64,000 nucleotides of DNA, taken from NCBI GenBank assembly GCA_022570795.1, contig JAKUDP010000012.1, positions 682,001-746,000 of the forward strand. The letters run 5' to 3'. Source of the DNA: Sphaerulina vaccinii. Lineage: Eukaryota; Ascomycota; Dothideomycetes; Mycosphaerellales; Mycosphaerellaceae. A model generated the notes under the pieces. It ran no database searches, had not been told where the DNA came from, and worked only from the letters and a program-made list of their open reading frames with translations. Below, one piece after another: positions 1 to 10,919 of this stretch; the first letter of the stretch is position 1, and every line of letters starts with the position of its first letter. Made by a program: the position numbers and the translations under genes.

Positions 1-816
1 GATGTATCTCCAGGGTATGGCGCACCAGAGGGTGGTAGTCCGAAGCCGATGATCGAATATGAGGATGCTGGCAGGAGACAGCTCGATGACTTGGTTCTCA
101 AGGCTAAGAGCAATGAGCAAGACACGGCTATAGTCAACACTGTGGAAGATCTGAACAAGTACCCTAAAGGAAAGGCGTACCTGGACTATACTGCAGTCGC
201 AGGTTACAAAGTCGAGACTTCAGGCTACGCTTTCAATGACAGAATGAAGAATGGTCGCTTCATAAAAGCCTTGAAGAACTTCAGGTTCGACGAGCTAGGT
301 TTCAGCACCAACAACATGCCCAACGACAGGGAGATCAAATCAATAGTTGTTTCGAACCCCGAAAACGGCAAGACAATCAAACGAGGAATATACGATGAAC
401 AAGGCGATTTCATCATGTATCAGGAGGGCTTCAAAGACCTGCAGAAAGACATCCCGAACGCAATACCCCTTAATGAGTTAGGCATGCAAAACTTCTTGAA
501 GACTGCCGGGGCAAACGCCAAAAACTTGAAGGCCGCATTTCTGACAGACGTCCGGAACCAGGAGCTCTGGACCATTGTGAGAAATAACTACAATGACAAA
601 GAGGAGTCTTTTGACAAGGTTCTGACCTTCGAACGCGGTAGTGCAGAATTCAACCGCATCATGGACAGCCCAAACTTCCGAAGCAAGATGTACGGGTATG
701 GTAGTCACCACAATGCCATTGGAAACAAGGTTCCAAACAAGGTAGTAGTTGTTCCAAAACAGGCACAAGCAGATGACCCTGATGCGGAGCTGATTCTCGC
801 TGTTGTGTTCGCTTGA
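1..816 (+). CDS. 3' part of an unrecognised protein-coding gene, cut by the window edge
   Basis: The frame is open from base 1 to the TAA-free end at a TGA stop, so the coding region almost certainly starts upstream of the window. The methionine at base 49 is only the first ATG inside it. About 271 residues are visible. They are mixed charged and polar with no signal peptide, membrane segment or cysteine cluster. The last 40 residues contain a YGYGSHHN stretch followed by a valine/lysine-rich beta-like stretch and an acidic-hydrophobic tail. I do not recognise a family. The tail motif with two histidines could belong to an enzyme, but nothing here assigns a reaction. Confidence is for the presence of a gene, not for function. 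Confidence 0.6.
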   Translation, partial: DVSPGYGAPEGGSPKPMIEYEDAGRRQLDDLVLKAKSNEQDTAIVNTVEDLNKYPKGKAYLDYTAVAGYKVETSGYAFNDRMKNGRFIKALKNFRFDELGFSTNNMPNDREIKSIVVSNPENGKTIKRGIYDEQGDFIMYQEGFKDLQKDIPNAIPLNELGMQNFLKTAGANAKNLKAAFLTDVRNQELWTIVRNNYNDKEESFDKVLTFERGSAEFNRIMDSPNFRSKMYGYGSHHNAIGNKVPNKVVVVPKQAQADDPDAELILAVVFA

Positions 817-1027
817 TGCAACAAGCCGATGCTCTGTCTGTTCAGATCCGATGAAGAAATATATGCCATACTGAGAAGCGCCCGGGGGGCACAGTTGAAG
901 TGTAATCTAGCACATTCGTTTTTCAGATGGAGCTGGACTCCTGTTGTTGTATCTCGTGGTCCAAGATGTAGAATAAATTAAATTATCGTTTCAATTGTCT
1001 CCAATCCGAGCTTCTCAAATCCAGCAT

Positions 1028-2401
1028 TCACCTTCTTGTCAACGCATAAGAGCCGGTCAGCGGCCCTAAGTTGTCATGCGAAGTTTCCCACTCTACCCTC
1101 CTTTGAGTCATCTCAGAAATGGCTGTGCCGCTATCTGTACAGCCCATGTGCCAATGAACGATAGTATGTCCGGCTTCGATTCGGTCGACCTGTGCTCTAA
1201 ATTCGCGACCAAGCCTCAGCTCTCGCAGTCCAGGTAAAGCTTTGAAGATCATCACCATCGCAGCTTGTGGCTTATGACAGCCATAGTCATCTCTGTGACT
1301 CACACAGGTCATAGTTGCGTCCATGACAGGTGGAATATACCCATTTAGGTTCTTCGAACATATCAAGGACAAGCTTTGCAGCTCTTGAAACTGGCTCAGC
1401 ACTGGCAGCAGATCCGACAGCGTGCTCAGATACCATGACCCGTGCATATTTAAGCCTTTCAAGTTGGGTAATGTATCAAGGACTTTCTCCAAGAGCGTCC
1501 GACTCCAGATCATACTAAGACTGAACTGCTGCAGATGGCACGCTCTGATCGTTGGAGTTTCAAGCCAGGCGATGAGGCGACGTTCGTGGTACCTTTCGTC
1601 GGCTCCCCGGAAGCACGTCTCTTCTGGGACAAATCCATATCGAAGGTCGACAGCGCTGACATTTGGGCAGTTCGAAATCAGGAAGTCCAAATGAGGTGTG
1701 ACTCTTAGGGTTGTGACAGAGTGTAGTACAGGACTACTGTGCTCCAGTGCCTTGCCAAAAGTTGCGATATCAATCGGTTTCATGGCAAGCGATAACTTAG
1801 ATAGCTTCGGCATACTTGAGAGGAGTTGTGATGTAAGATGGCCCAATGTTTCCAGCTGACGCGTCTGCTTCGCTTGAAAACCTCCTTCGAATCTAGCTAC
1901 CCAGTAGCTGTATAGCTCCTCCGAGAGGTAACACCACGCATCCGAAGCATAATTGACGACTCCTCGGTTGGTGTAGTCTATCGGATAACGACAACGATTC
2001 CACGTCTGGGGACAGGCGAGGTGTAACTCGACCTCAGGCACATGATCCAGTAGTAAGGAGCTGCGTAGACCTTCGAGAGACGTGATCAGCTCATCACCAG
2101 TCCAGAAATAGTGTTCGTGGCCAAGCTTGATCTTGCGGAACAGGCGTGGTACAATCAAGGCACGAAAGTGGCGATGCACCATAGACAAGTGCAAGAGATC
2201 CCGCTGCAGAGGTCCACGGCATGTATAGCTCACTTCGTGACGCTGTCGCATCTCCTGAGTGTCCTGCAAGATGTCCAGAATCATGAGTAGGATGTCGGCA
2301 GGAAGTAAGAGCAGAGTGGTGCCGTTGGTAATGTTCAGTGACGCATTAAACCTAGAGATCTGGTTCCGTCGGAAGGCATGTCTGATATAAGTTGTTGCCA
2401 T
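1028..2401 (-). CDS. F-box protein with LRR-like C-terminal region
   Basis: This is a single-exon gene of 457 residues. Near residues 30-95 it has the F-box pattern LLLLPADILLMILDIL followed by a basic/hydrophobic stretch ending in VHRHFRALIVPRLFRKI, which is typical of fungal F-box proteins. The rest contains leucine-spaced segments (LPNLKGLNMHGSW, FQELQSLSLICS, LPGLRELRLG) that resemble irregular leucine-rich repeats. Proteins of this type bind Skp1 through the F-box and present substrates to an SCF ubiquitin ligase; the substrate cannot be inferred. The start at 2401 has several basic residues before the F-box, and a later start is possible. No neighbour suggests a pathway. Confidence 0.75.
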   Translation of the reverse strand: MATTYIRHAFRRNQISRFNASLNITNGTTLLLLPADILLMILDILQDTQEMRQRHEVSYTCRGPLQRDLLHLSMVHRHFRALIVPRLFRKIKLGHEHYFWTGDELITSLEGLRSSLLLDHVPEVELHLACPQTWNRCRYPIDYTNRGVVNYASDAWCYLSEELYSYWVARFEGGFQAKQTRQLETLGHLTSQLLSSMPKLSKLSLAMKPIDIATFGKALEHSSPVLHSVTTLRVTPHLDFLISNCPNVSAVDLRYGFVPEETCFRGADERYHERRLIAWLETPTIRACHLQQFSLSMIWSRTLLEKVLDTLPNLKGLNMHGSWYLSTLSDLLPVLSQFQELQSLSLICSKNLNGYIPPVMDATMTCVSHRDDYGCHKPQAAMVMIFKALPGLRELRLGREFRAQVDRIEAGHTIVHWHMGCTDSGTAISEMTQRRVEWETSHDNLGPLTGSYALTRR

Positions 2402-5029
2402 TGTAAGTTGAAGAAGCCTTTTGCTTATTCAATGCAGCGCGATGTAGTCCAGTTGTATTATGTTGGTGCCTTATCTTGTTAATTAGGTGGCAGCTTCGAC
2501 GATATGCCACATGCCCCGCCACTGGAGGCAGCCACATGGTGAGCATCTCGAGACAATTGCTGTTATTGAGGTGTGCGCCAACTATCTTTACAGCAGCGTC
2601 GACAGCTCTTCGGCATTGTTTAGCCATGTTTCGAAGCTATACTCGTGATAGATAGACTGCTTCGCCAAGCCAGCCTTGCAGCTCGACTGTGAAGTGAGTC
2701 CACGTCTCGCCCTTGCTGATGCCCAGCGAGGTGCTGCCACAGCATCACAACACACTATGCTGTTGGCTCAGCGTAGATGGATAAGTGTATCCTTTCACCT
2801 TAGCAGTTATGGTGTCTAGCTCAACACAGTGGGGCCGGGATCTGGTCGGCTTTGCACATAATGTGCTGTTTACGCGCTATGCGTCGCATCCTCGTAGTCG
2901 TACACAAGAACAGCCTGGAAGTGGTGAAATGGGGCGGAACTTGCGATTCCTTCTGCCGAATGAAGGATGTGGTTGATTTAGACTTCGTACAATTGGGGTA
3001 GAACCAGAACCCAGGGAAGTGCTAGGAAATTGTACCATGGTAGCGGATGGCAAGACAGCGCCAGGGTCTGCTTGTACCTAGGCAAGCATATGTGAATGCC
3101 CATGCAATCATGGCCAGTCCTGTCCTCTAGTTGAAGTAAAGGCAAGTCGAGCTTGATGTATTGCTTGAGATGATGCTGCAGTCCTGTGAATAATGAACAA
3201 ATCTTGCTATTCTGCAGCTCAGTTCGTGCGTCTTGGATGTCAGCATCGTCCGCAGTGACTTGGCACATTTTATGTGAGGTCTCGCTTTGCTTGCGAGGTT
3301 GGTACAGTAGTTCCTAGTCGTAAGCTGCACATCTCAAGGCGGTGCAGATGTCTCCGTCTTCGCTGGTGCTTGCTCGCGGGCTAACAGCTCTGTTATGCCG
3401 CAAGCTCGAGGATCAGGATAACGCTATACGAAGCAACGGAAGAGGAAGCTGAACTCCATAGATGTGAGGAGGTGAGGTCTGATCTGATGATCTGTGCGCC
3501 CAGCAATTGGCTTTCACGTGCATGTGGGAAGCATTCGCGTGAAGTGCGGCTCTGAAGTCTTTTGCCATCTCCAACTGCACCCCTCAATGCTGTCCACTTG
3601 GATCTGACCCAACCACACCCTCACTGCTGTCGTGCGACCACGAATCCAAGCTTTGAGAGGATTCAAAGCGCATGCAGTGCTGGTCCAGCGCTCGATAGGC
3701 GAAGGGCGCCGACACTGTAATTGCTAATCGGCGAGTTGCCAATGCCGGCTCCTGACGTTCATCTCATGCATCTCAGTCGGCTGCAGGGAACCATGTGGTG
3801 CATGTTGTGAGCGGACCAGTAATCCGGGGCTGCTTCCATGGCCACTATGGAAGCCATAGCCGCTTGTTTGGGATGTTGTGCATGGGATATAGTTGAGGGT
3901 AGTGTTGGGCCGCCTCGCATACCTTGCAGATCAGGTGACATGGCAGTTTTCACCTCACTGTTGCATACTTTCCTGCCGAGCTTTCTTGAATCCTCTTGCT
4001 GTGCATGCTGTTACCGTTAGACATGTTGGAAGTGGGCAAGCCAACAAAATGACGAGGCTGTTGGTCGTTCATCGTAAGCTCGGCGTACGAGTCAAGGTCT
4101 CGATCGGCATCTCCACCTTATTCAAAGTCAGTTCTGCCCCTTCTCGGTGATATAGACCGACGACCGCCAGCTATTGGTAGCTGTGGTCACTCTCGCCAGT
4201 AGTTGTGCATGAGAGCTTTTGAAGCAGGGGGATTGGTTGTAGTAGCGCTCTCTACTCATCATCACCCTCTGCATAGCCCATGGTCGTCTTCATCACTATC
4301 TCAAAGCAACGACAAGCCCAGGGTGGGTAGAGCTTGTACGTGCTCGGAAGGTGACTGTTCGTGGAAAATACATGCCGACATAGCCCTGTCGATCCCGCAA
4401 GACTGGCCCAGCCACCCGCTCGGAATCGTCGTCTCGATATGGCTGTCGTGTGTCGCATGTCTCCGGCTGTAGCTCCTGTCTCTGGAGTGTGTTGATAACA
4501 TTGGTTGTAGGAGAGATAGGAAGTGTAAAGATGCTCAAGAAGAGAATCAGATTCAAACAGCATAGAAAGTAGAAACACGCATCGCTACATGCGGTTAAGC
4601 AGCATAGTCAGTGCCCTGGTATGCGGTACATGATTGGAGCATGCCATCTGATAGTGGACACGCTAGAATAATGGGAGAAGCGAAGGTAGAGCGCACGGGC
4701 AAATTGTAGATTGTAGTAGTACACAAAGCACATTCCAATCTCATCACTCACTCACCTTACCACCTTATTGTGACCTTCGACGTGCCTGCTTCCTCGCCAT
4801 CACCGAAGCACAACTGCCAAAACCGGTCGCCTCTCCATCGGTTTCATCGCTGTGCCTCCGCGCCGTCGATCGCTGTCATCTTGCAGCCAACGCCCAGCTC
4901 GCGCCTCGTGTTTCCTGGACCGCAACTCTGCCAAATAAACTATCATTGTTCGCTACCGGCTTCCCGCGACTCATTCCGCCGCTGCACACTGCACCACTGA
5001 GTCTGCTGGTATAGCTCTGCTGCTCCGCG
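2402..5029. other. Long intergenic region upstream of ras1
   Basis: All open frames here are short, lack coding-like composition and overlap each other on both strands. I see no recognisable protein, tRNA or repeat. The last 250-300 bases before 5030 are rich in C and T and probably hold the ras1 promoter and 5' leader. The rest may carry regulatory DNA or unrecognised non-coding RNA. Confidence 0.5.
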
Positions 5030-6069
5030 ATGGCATCCAAAGTACGCTGAACCTCACCTCACCTGCTCTTTTCTAACACACCAAAACCTCACACCGCATA
5101 CTCCAAACACCTCCTGCACTACTGCTACTACCACCACTACTGCTCCCTCGTGCACCCCTCGGCGCATTGCGAAAGCACTGCGGACTCAACTAACGCATCA
5201 TGTCTCAGTTCCTGCGGGAATACAAGCTGGTGGTCGTCGGCGGTGGTGGCGTGGGAAAGTCCTGCTTGACCATCCAGCTCATCCAGTCGCATTTCGTGGA
5301 CGAATATGACCCGACCATTGAAGGTATCGAAACGCCCCGACAGCCTCTATTTACTGCCGCCCCGCCCAGCGCCAATGGGGTCAGGCCGGTGCGCAATGCC
5401 CATGCTAACATAGCGCGCTTCCCACAGACTCCTACCGCAAGCAATGCGTGATTGACGATGAGGTCGCGCTCCTCGATGTGCTCGACACGGCCGGCCAGGA
5501 GGAATACTCAGCAATGCGCGAACAGTACATGCGAACAGGAGAGGGCTTTCTACTAGTCTACAGCATCACATCGCGGCAGAGCTTCGAAGAGATTGTCACG
5601 TTCCAGCAACAAATACTGCGGGTCAAGGACAAGGACTACTTCCCTATAATCGTCGTGGGCAACAAGTGCGATCTGGAGCACGAGAGACAAGTGAGCACAG
5701 AAGGTATGCAAAATCGCACCTCTTCCAATGGTAGATGCAATACATCCACGTGTCTGAACATGCGCGTTCAAACGTTGGACATGTGTACCTGCATACAATG
5801 TGCATGAGAAGAGCTCTCGCTAACATGATGTGTGAACAGAGGGCAGAGCGCTTGCGCGACAGTTCGGCTGCAAGTTCATCGAGACATCGGCAAAGTCGAG
5901 AATCAACGTCGAGAACGCCTTTTACGACATCGTGCGCGAAATCAGGAAATACAACAAAGACATGTCGGGATACCCTGGTGGTGGCGGTTCCGGGAGTAAG
6001 CCCAAGGACGAGTTTCAGGTGGATCAGGAGCAGGACGCGGGCTGCTGTGGGAAATGCTCGGTCATGTAG
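5030..6069 (+). CDS. ras1: Ras GTPase (Ras1/RasA type)
   Basis: The spliced product is 210 residues from exons 5030-5041, 5209-5323, 5428-5703 and 5840-6069. Exon 1 codes only MASK, and exon 2 continues with [10 protein letters not shown], giving the N-terminus usual for fungal Ras1. The first intron has a CTAAC branch site near 5190 and ends TCTCAG. G1 is GGGGVGKS, the effector loop ends YDPTIEDSYRK, G3 is [10 protein letters not shown]4 is NKCD and G5 is ETSAKS. The C-terminus is a variable glycine-rich linker, two cysteines (GCCGKC) and the CaaX box CSVM, so farnesylation plus palmitoylation and plasma-membrane location are expected. The protein signals through cAMP and MAP-kinase pathways in growth and morphogenesis. 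An ATG inside intron 1 (5200) gives an in-frame alternative start, discussed in the findings. Confidence 0.95.
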
Positions 6070-6908
6070 AGTGGTCGTGTCGTGGCCGAAACACGAGACT
6101 TTGGGGTGTACTCTCTACATCCACTGTCGGCAGCTCCTACAGAGGCGAAGAAGCGGAGGGGCGAAATGGGGAAAGGAGAAAGGAGGACGAAACAGGTTGC
6201 ATTGGGTATCGGACGACACTTTTCGAGCGAGCGCGAGCGACTATGACGAATGGAGCCCGCGAGGACGTTCAACATTATCAAACACACTGGAACAGCGTAA
6301 AGTGCTGCCATAACGAGGCACGACGCCACCTACCTTATGTTTATGCCTTACAATGCATGGGAATCGCGAAAGGACAACCAACCACCAGAGGACGACCATT
6401 TTCGAAACTCCAACGAAGGCAGAGCTCTCCGGAAAAGGCGTGGTCCAGCAGAGTCCACGGTGTTGCTCTTCTCCCTCTGTACAGCTTTCTGCGTGTCTTA
6501 CCCCATTAGATTTCATATTGTGGCTTAGTGGTGACTTGACGACTCTTCGACTGTTCGAACATTAAAGGCCACTAAGCAGAGCTGGTCCAGAAGGAAACGC
6601 TCTCGGGCATAAGGACTAGCGGAATGATAGCATTTTATTTCATGAATCTTCACACTTCTATATTCCATGTGCTTTTTTCATATTCACATCGCTCATAACT
6701 GCTTTGCTTTGCCCAGACGTAAGCATGACGAGCAAGCTTAGGACACCGCGTGGCAGAGTCGATATATGAATGGACATCCCTGGTAGCCACGTGCAGTCAA
6801 GACGTGATGCTCTGGCAGATCACAACGGTTTGCCACATGTCCTTTAACATATCCTGCCCTTCTATAACCATCTGCTCTCCCTCCTCATAGGTCATACTCT
6901 TCAGCTTC
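6070..6908. other. Intergenic region between convergent ras1 and AIM7
   Basis: This stretch holds the 3' ends of two convergent genes. Several overlapping open frames cover the first 450 bases, but none resembles a protein and they read through the expected ras1 3' untranslated region. The second half is AT-richer and fits the terminator region of both genes. Confidence 0.5.
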
Positions 6909-7516
6909 TTAATCCTCCCCCTTCAGAATCTCTTCAATATTCTCCAAATCCTCCGCCGAATCAACCTCAATCAATCTCCCAGCTTCACTCGTACTTCTTA
7001 TCAACTCTTTCGCTCCAGCATATAACATGCGATTTTCGGCTGAGCAGGTCGAGGGCATGTAGTTGAGCATTACGTAGGGGACTGATAGGCGGCCGGAAGC
7101 CTGGAACGCAACGAAGTGAGCTGACCAAGTACAGGAGGGATGAGTGAGAGGTGGGACTGACAAGTGTTAAAGGATAGCTCAATAATATGTATCGAGGTGT
7201 GTTATCAGGTAGTTCGTCCGCGAGGTCTTGTATATTTGTGTAAACTTGAGCGTCGTCTTCGGGTTTGATTTCCATATTCTTTTTGTCGATCTGGTCTTCT
7301 AGCCATAGACTATCAGCTTAAGCAAAAATAGAGGGAGTGAGGGAGAGGTGAGCTACGCACATATGATTGCTTGAGGATCTTTGGCTCTTGAAGTCCCTAG
7401 ACGGAACTTGCGTAGTTTCTCCTTCGTCTCGGGAGAGATTGTGTAGAGACGTGATTCGGAGGACTGGGAGGTGTTAGTAGGGTTCGAGAGAGGAGGAGTG
7501 GAGGAGAGGATACCAT
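6909..7516 (-). CDS. AIM7: Glia maturation factor-like actin regulator (ADF-homology fold)
   Basis: The spliced product is 143 residues from exons 7514-7516, 7361-7463, 7162-7295 and 6909-7100 (minus strand). The first coding exon is only the ATG, and the intron after it has a CTAAC branch and CCCAG end. Residues 2-40 read SSESRLYTISPETKEKLRKF and continue with FRLGTSRAKD, as in fungal Aim7. The middle LADELPDNTPRYILLSYPL and the end GRLSVPYVMLNYMPSTC, then LYAGAKELI, match the GMF branch of the ADF/cofilin family. GMF proteins bind Arp2/3 and remove actin branches at endocytic patches. The exon 2/3 junction was chosen to give AIIYQIDKK; another acceptor nearby would also keep frame. The length equals the usual GMF length of about 140. 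Confidence 0.88.
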
Positions 7517-7756
7517 GATGTCGACGTTGATTTGGGAAGGTTAGTGGTATAGAAAGAAGAGGTCATATCCTGGTATACTGAAGTGAACGAACGTGAGGCT
7601 TATCGAGTAGCTCCACCCCCGCGTGGTGTGGTGACGATATAGACACTTTCTCGACAACAACAACAACGCACACGACATCGACAGTTGTTCCTCATGTTCG
7701 CGGTACATATGCTCAAACTATCCCTCTACAGCTTCACAACTAACATCCTCTAGCGA
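7517..7756. promoter_or_regulatory. Shared promoter between AIM7 and the molybdopterin-binding gene
   Basis: The two genes diverge from this 240-base gap, so it must hold both promoters. It contains a short CAA-repeat tract and no open frame of note. No specific binding site was identified. Confidence 0.5.
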
Positions 7757-8784
7757 TTGTCCCAATTGACTCGACATCTCTCGCGTCCAATACCGAACTA
7801 CCTGCACAACTCTGCAGCGTCGACCTTAGTTTCGAGATCAAGCAGCATGGCCGCTGAACGATCAAAAGCCCAGATCCACACGGCAGCATGTCTGATCATC
7901 GGTGATGAAGTCCTCGGCGGAAAGGTCAGCCAGCTCATACCCATCAATGACATATATGAACAGAATCGCTAGCTAACGAATATATCTAGACCGTCGACAC
8001 CAACTCCGCCTGGTTCGCCAAATACTGCTTCTCCATGGGCATAAACCTCAAACGCATCGAAGTGATCTCCGACGACGAATCCGAAATCATCGAAGCCGCT
8101 CGCCGCATGTCCACAACCTACGACTTCGTCGTAACATCCGGAGGCATAGGTCCCACCCACGACGATATAACCTACCAATCCATCGCCAGAGCTTTCAACC
8201 TCCCTCTCACACTCCACGAAGTCGCTTACGAGAAAATGCGCGCTTTGTCAAGACCAGATAGACATACGGGTACACTGTTCGATTGGTCAGAAGATTCTCC
8301 GCAACGTCGAGCGAAGCTACGTATGGTAGAACTGCCTTATGATAAGGAGTTGAAAGATGAGGATCAGGTGATTTTTACGGCGGAGGATCTTTGGGTGCCG
8401 ATAAGTGTTGTGAATGGGAATATTCACATTTTGCCTGGGATTCCGAGACTTTTTGAGAAGATGCTTACGGGATTGAAACCGAGGTTGCTGCCGAGATTGG
8501 TTGATCCTGAAGGGAAGGGTGTGCATCGGATATTGATCTCTACTCCGCTGCCTGAGAGTGAGGTTGCGGAGTTCTTGACAGAGCTGTCGAAGAAAGTGGA
8601 AAGTAAGGGAGTGAAAGTTGGGAGTTATCCGAGGTGGGGCAAGAGTAGGAATACTGTGACGTTGGTAGGGAAAGATAAGGAGTTCATGGAGGCTTTGGTT
8701 GCAGAGGTGGAGAAGGGCGTGCAGGGGAATAGGATACAGGTCGAGGGAGAGGACGACGATGGCGGAAGTGATAAGGATGCTTAG
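7757..8784 (+). CDS. Molybdopterin-binding-domain (CinA/MoaB-fold) protein
   Basis: Two exons, 7757-7924 and 7990-8784, give 320 residues. The intron has a CTAAC branch and CTAG end. The core begins ACLIIGDEVLGGKTVDTNS and contains TSGGIGPTHDDITYQSIARAF around residue 110, which is the MoCF/CinA signature (a GGxGPTxDD-type loop). Eukaryotic members of this family are either FAD-synthase N-terminal domains or stand-alone proteins thought to act as nucleotide or metabolite phosphatases. Here no PAPS-reductase-like FAD synthase half follows, so this is the stand-alone type. The first 30 residues are basic and hydroxylated and could be a mitochondrial targeting sequence; an internal methionine (MAAERSKAQ) would give a shorter cytosolic form. 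The tail is acidic. Confidence 0.85.
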
Positions 8785-8987
8785 GGAGCTCTGGAATCAC
8801 TACGCGATCGTCGTCTCTCACACTTCTCCTTTCATGCATCGAAGGTATAGACTTGGAGGAGTACTATCATGGTACGAATGGCACGAAGCCAGCCCGTGGA
8901 GATGAAGATGAGCAATACAGTACGTATGAAATGAATAAATCTGCCAACACATAACCAAACAGAATATCTCTCACTTGCCACCATAGG

Positions 8988-10667
8988 TCACCAATCAGTC
9001 AAAGGATTGGCCTTCTGCAACCGCTTCCCGTGCCTGCCAGCACCACGCGGATCATAGCTCACAACAACTTCCTTCTTCTGCTCAATCCCTCCATAAGAAC
9101 TTCGGGACATAGCATCCTGAATACTGTCCTTCGACTCCTCGCGCAGCAACTGCGCCCTCCTTGTTATTCCCTCCGAATCAGCCGATATAACAGTGATGGT
9201 TTCGCCCTCATCAGGACGCAGACCATGGCCCCAGTACGCTTCGCTCGATCGCCGACTCCACGAAGAGCGAGAACCAGAACTATCACTTGGCTTTTGGCGA
9301 TGATATGGTCTGATGATTCGATTGTAAAGTGGTAGTGGCGTCCTTGGGGTTCGGGTACTGGTCGTTGATGTAGATGGCTTATGACAGTATACCGAGTATG
9401 CTGCGGGTGGTGGATCTTTGGCTGCGAAGGTGGTTCTGCGATTCCAAGAAAGAGGATTCAACTTGATCGAAGACTTCTTCTTCGACACTGGACGTTCTGG
9501 GCTCGGCTTTGGCGTGCTGGATTTGGCGAAAGTGGCTCTTCGATCCCAGGTTGGTCTTTCCGCCGCTCTTTGGACCCTCTCGTCGACTTCTCTCGAAGCA
9601 ACCTGTCCTCCATCGCCTGGCTGCATCACTCTCCTCGCCGTTTCCAGATCTGGAAGACAGCAATCTCCTGGAATGATTGGTAGTGATGATCTGCTCGCTT
9701 CCAATCCTTCTCGTACAACTGGCAGAGAAGGTGTCATCAGCTCCATTGGCACATCCCGCCCTCTCTGCTGCCTTTGAATGTTCTGTTCATGTGGAGATCT
9801 GAACACTCCACCTTCGAAGATGACGAAGAATGGTTTCGCACATGGCAGAGTTGTCAAGATGATGCTCAGATGCATGGCGATCTGCGTCAAGATCTCCACG
9901 TTTGCTCGACCGTACGTCTCATCTTCGCGACGTCTTGGACTGTTGAACAACACAAGCCGTACGAACATGGCTGGCAAGACGAGAAGTCGCAGCGAGAAAG
10001 CGATCATCACGCAGACCTTGGGCCGTCGCGGCATGAGAACATTCTTCACGACGCACACCGCCGTCGCGACAGTCGCGAGCTCGAGGATCGCGCCAACAAT
10101 CGTACTACCAAGACGCACAATCCATCTGTTCAAGCAGGTATTGTGTGCGATGCTCCAGGGCCGAGGAAGATCGCATATAAAGATTCGAAAGCACCAGCAG
10201 ACTACGGCCCAAGCCACAATCAAACTAGCGATTGTGTACGCCGTACGGTGGTATCTCTTTTCAGGTGTGATGCGACAGATGAGGCATGATATTGAGAGCA
10301 TTGTCGCTGCTGTCGTGAGGACGTAGAGCTGCTCTGCCAGCCACAGGCAGATGAAGGTATTGTCAACATCGCGTGCGCCGAGGACCGCATTGCGAAAACC
10401 TAGGCCGAAGTGGACAGCGACCAGTGTCACGATCGACTGAGAGACGCCTAGGACCTTGGAGATTGTCACAGTCAGCATGTGCAGAAATTGGAGTGCTCGA
10501 AGACTTACAGTTGCGACGCCACAAGTAATATCATCTGGCCCGAATGGCCCGTTGACTTTCGTGCGGAGAAAGCAGCGGCATAGGAAGGTGAATGTCGTCT
10601 AGGCAATACCAACAACGCAGGCAATCGCAACGTCGGCGGCTGTGCTAGGAATGTTGTACACAGGCAT
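8988..10667 (-). pseudogene. Fungal rhodopsin-fold (PTH11-like) membrane protein, interrupted by one TAG
   Basis: Exons 10509-10667 and 8988-10454 form one continuous frame of 541 sense-plus-stop codons, with a single internal TAG at 10599-10601 (codon 23). Exon 1 codes the first membrane segment and the GPDDIT loop expected for this family. After a GTAAGT intron the protein continues VLGVSQSIVTLVAVHFGLG with further membrane segments to about residue 270, then a long basic, serine/proline-rich cytoplasmic tail. Such proteins are surface receptors or sensors of unknown ligand. The TAG lies inside membrane segment 1, and no other in-frame ATG follows in exon 1. A downstream ATG at 10478 lies within the intron and would lose the first helix. 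Splice sites and the remaining frame are intact, so decay is recent, or the stop is read through or edited. Confidence 0.7.
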
Positions 10668-10919
10668 GAAGCCGTGTCGCAACCATATCCGGTGGTGCGT
10701 TGTAGGCTGACGATTGGTATTGAGATTGTGAAGATGCCATGTGAAGTGCACATGGACTACGCGCCGATGCCGGATTGTGTCGAGCAGGAAAGCGAGAACA
10801 GCACGTTACGAGGAAATGACGATGATAACAGCAGCGACACTTCAGCATTTTCGACAACCGCGACTTGACAAGACATCAACACGACACATCACCGCACCTC
10901 CCTGACACCTTTCATCGCT
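10668..10919. promoter_or_regulatory. Shared promoter of the two TAG-interrupted genes
   Basis: This 252-base gap separates the divergent rhodopsin-fold and permease genes and must carry both promoters. I saw no convincing specific motif. Confidence 0.45.

Noticed and set aside
2352..2627. Minus-strand frame upstream of the F-box gene
   Set aside because: It overlaps the F-box gene start in another frame and has no protein-like features.
5735..6509. Overlapping plus-strand frames over the ras1 3' end
   Set aside because: They read ras1 exon 3 and its 3' flank in wrong frames, and the true CaaX end is in the third frame.
10454..10478. Start of the rhodopsin-fold protein at 10478
   Set aside because: This ATG lies inside the intron between exons 1 and 2 and would remove the first membrane helix; the upstream exon fits the family except for its TAG.
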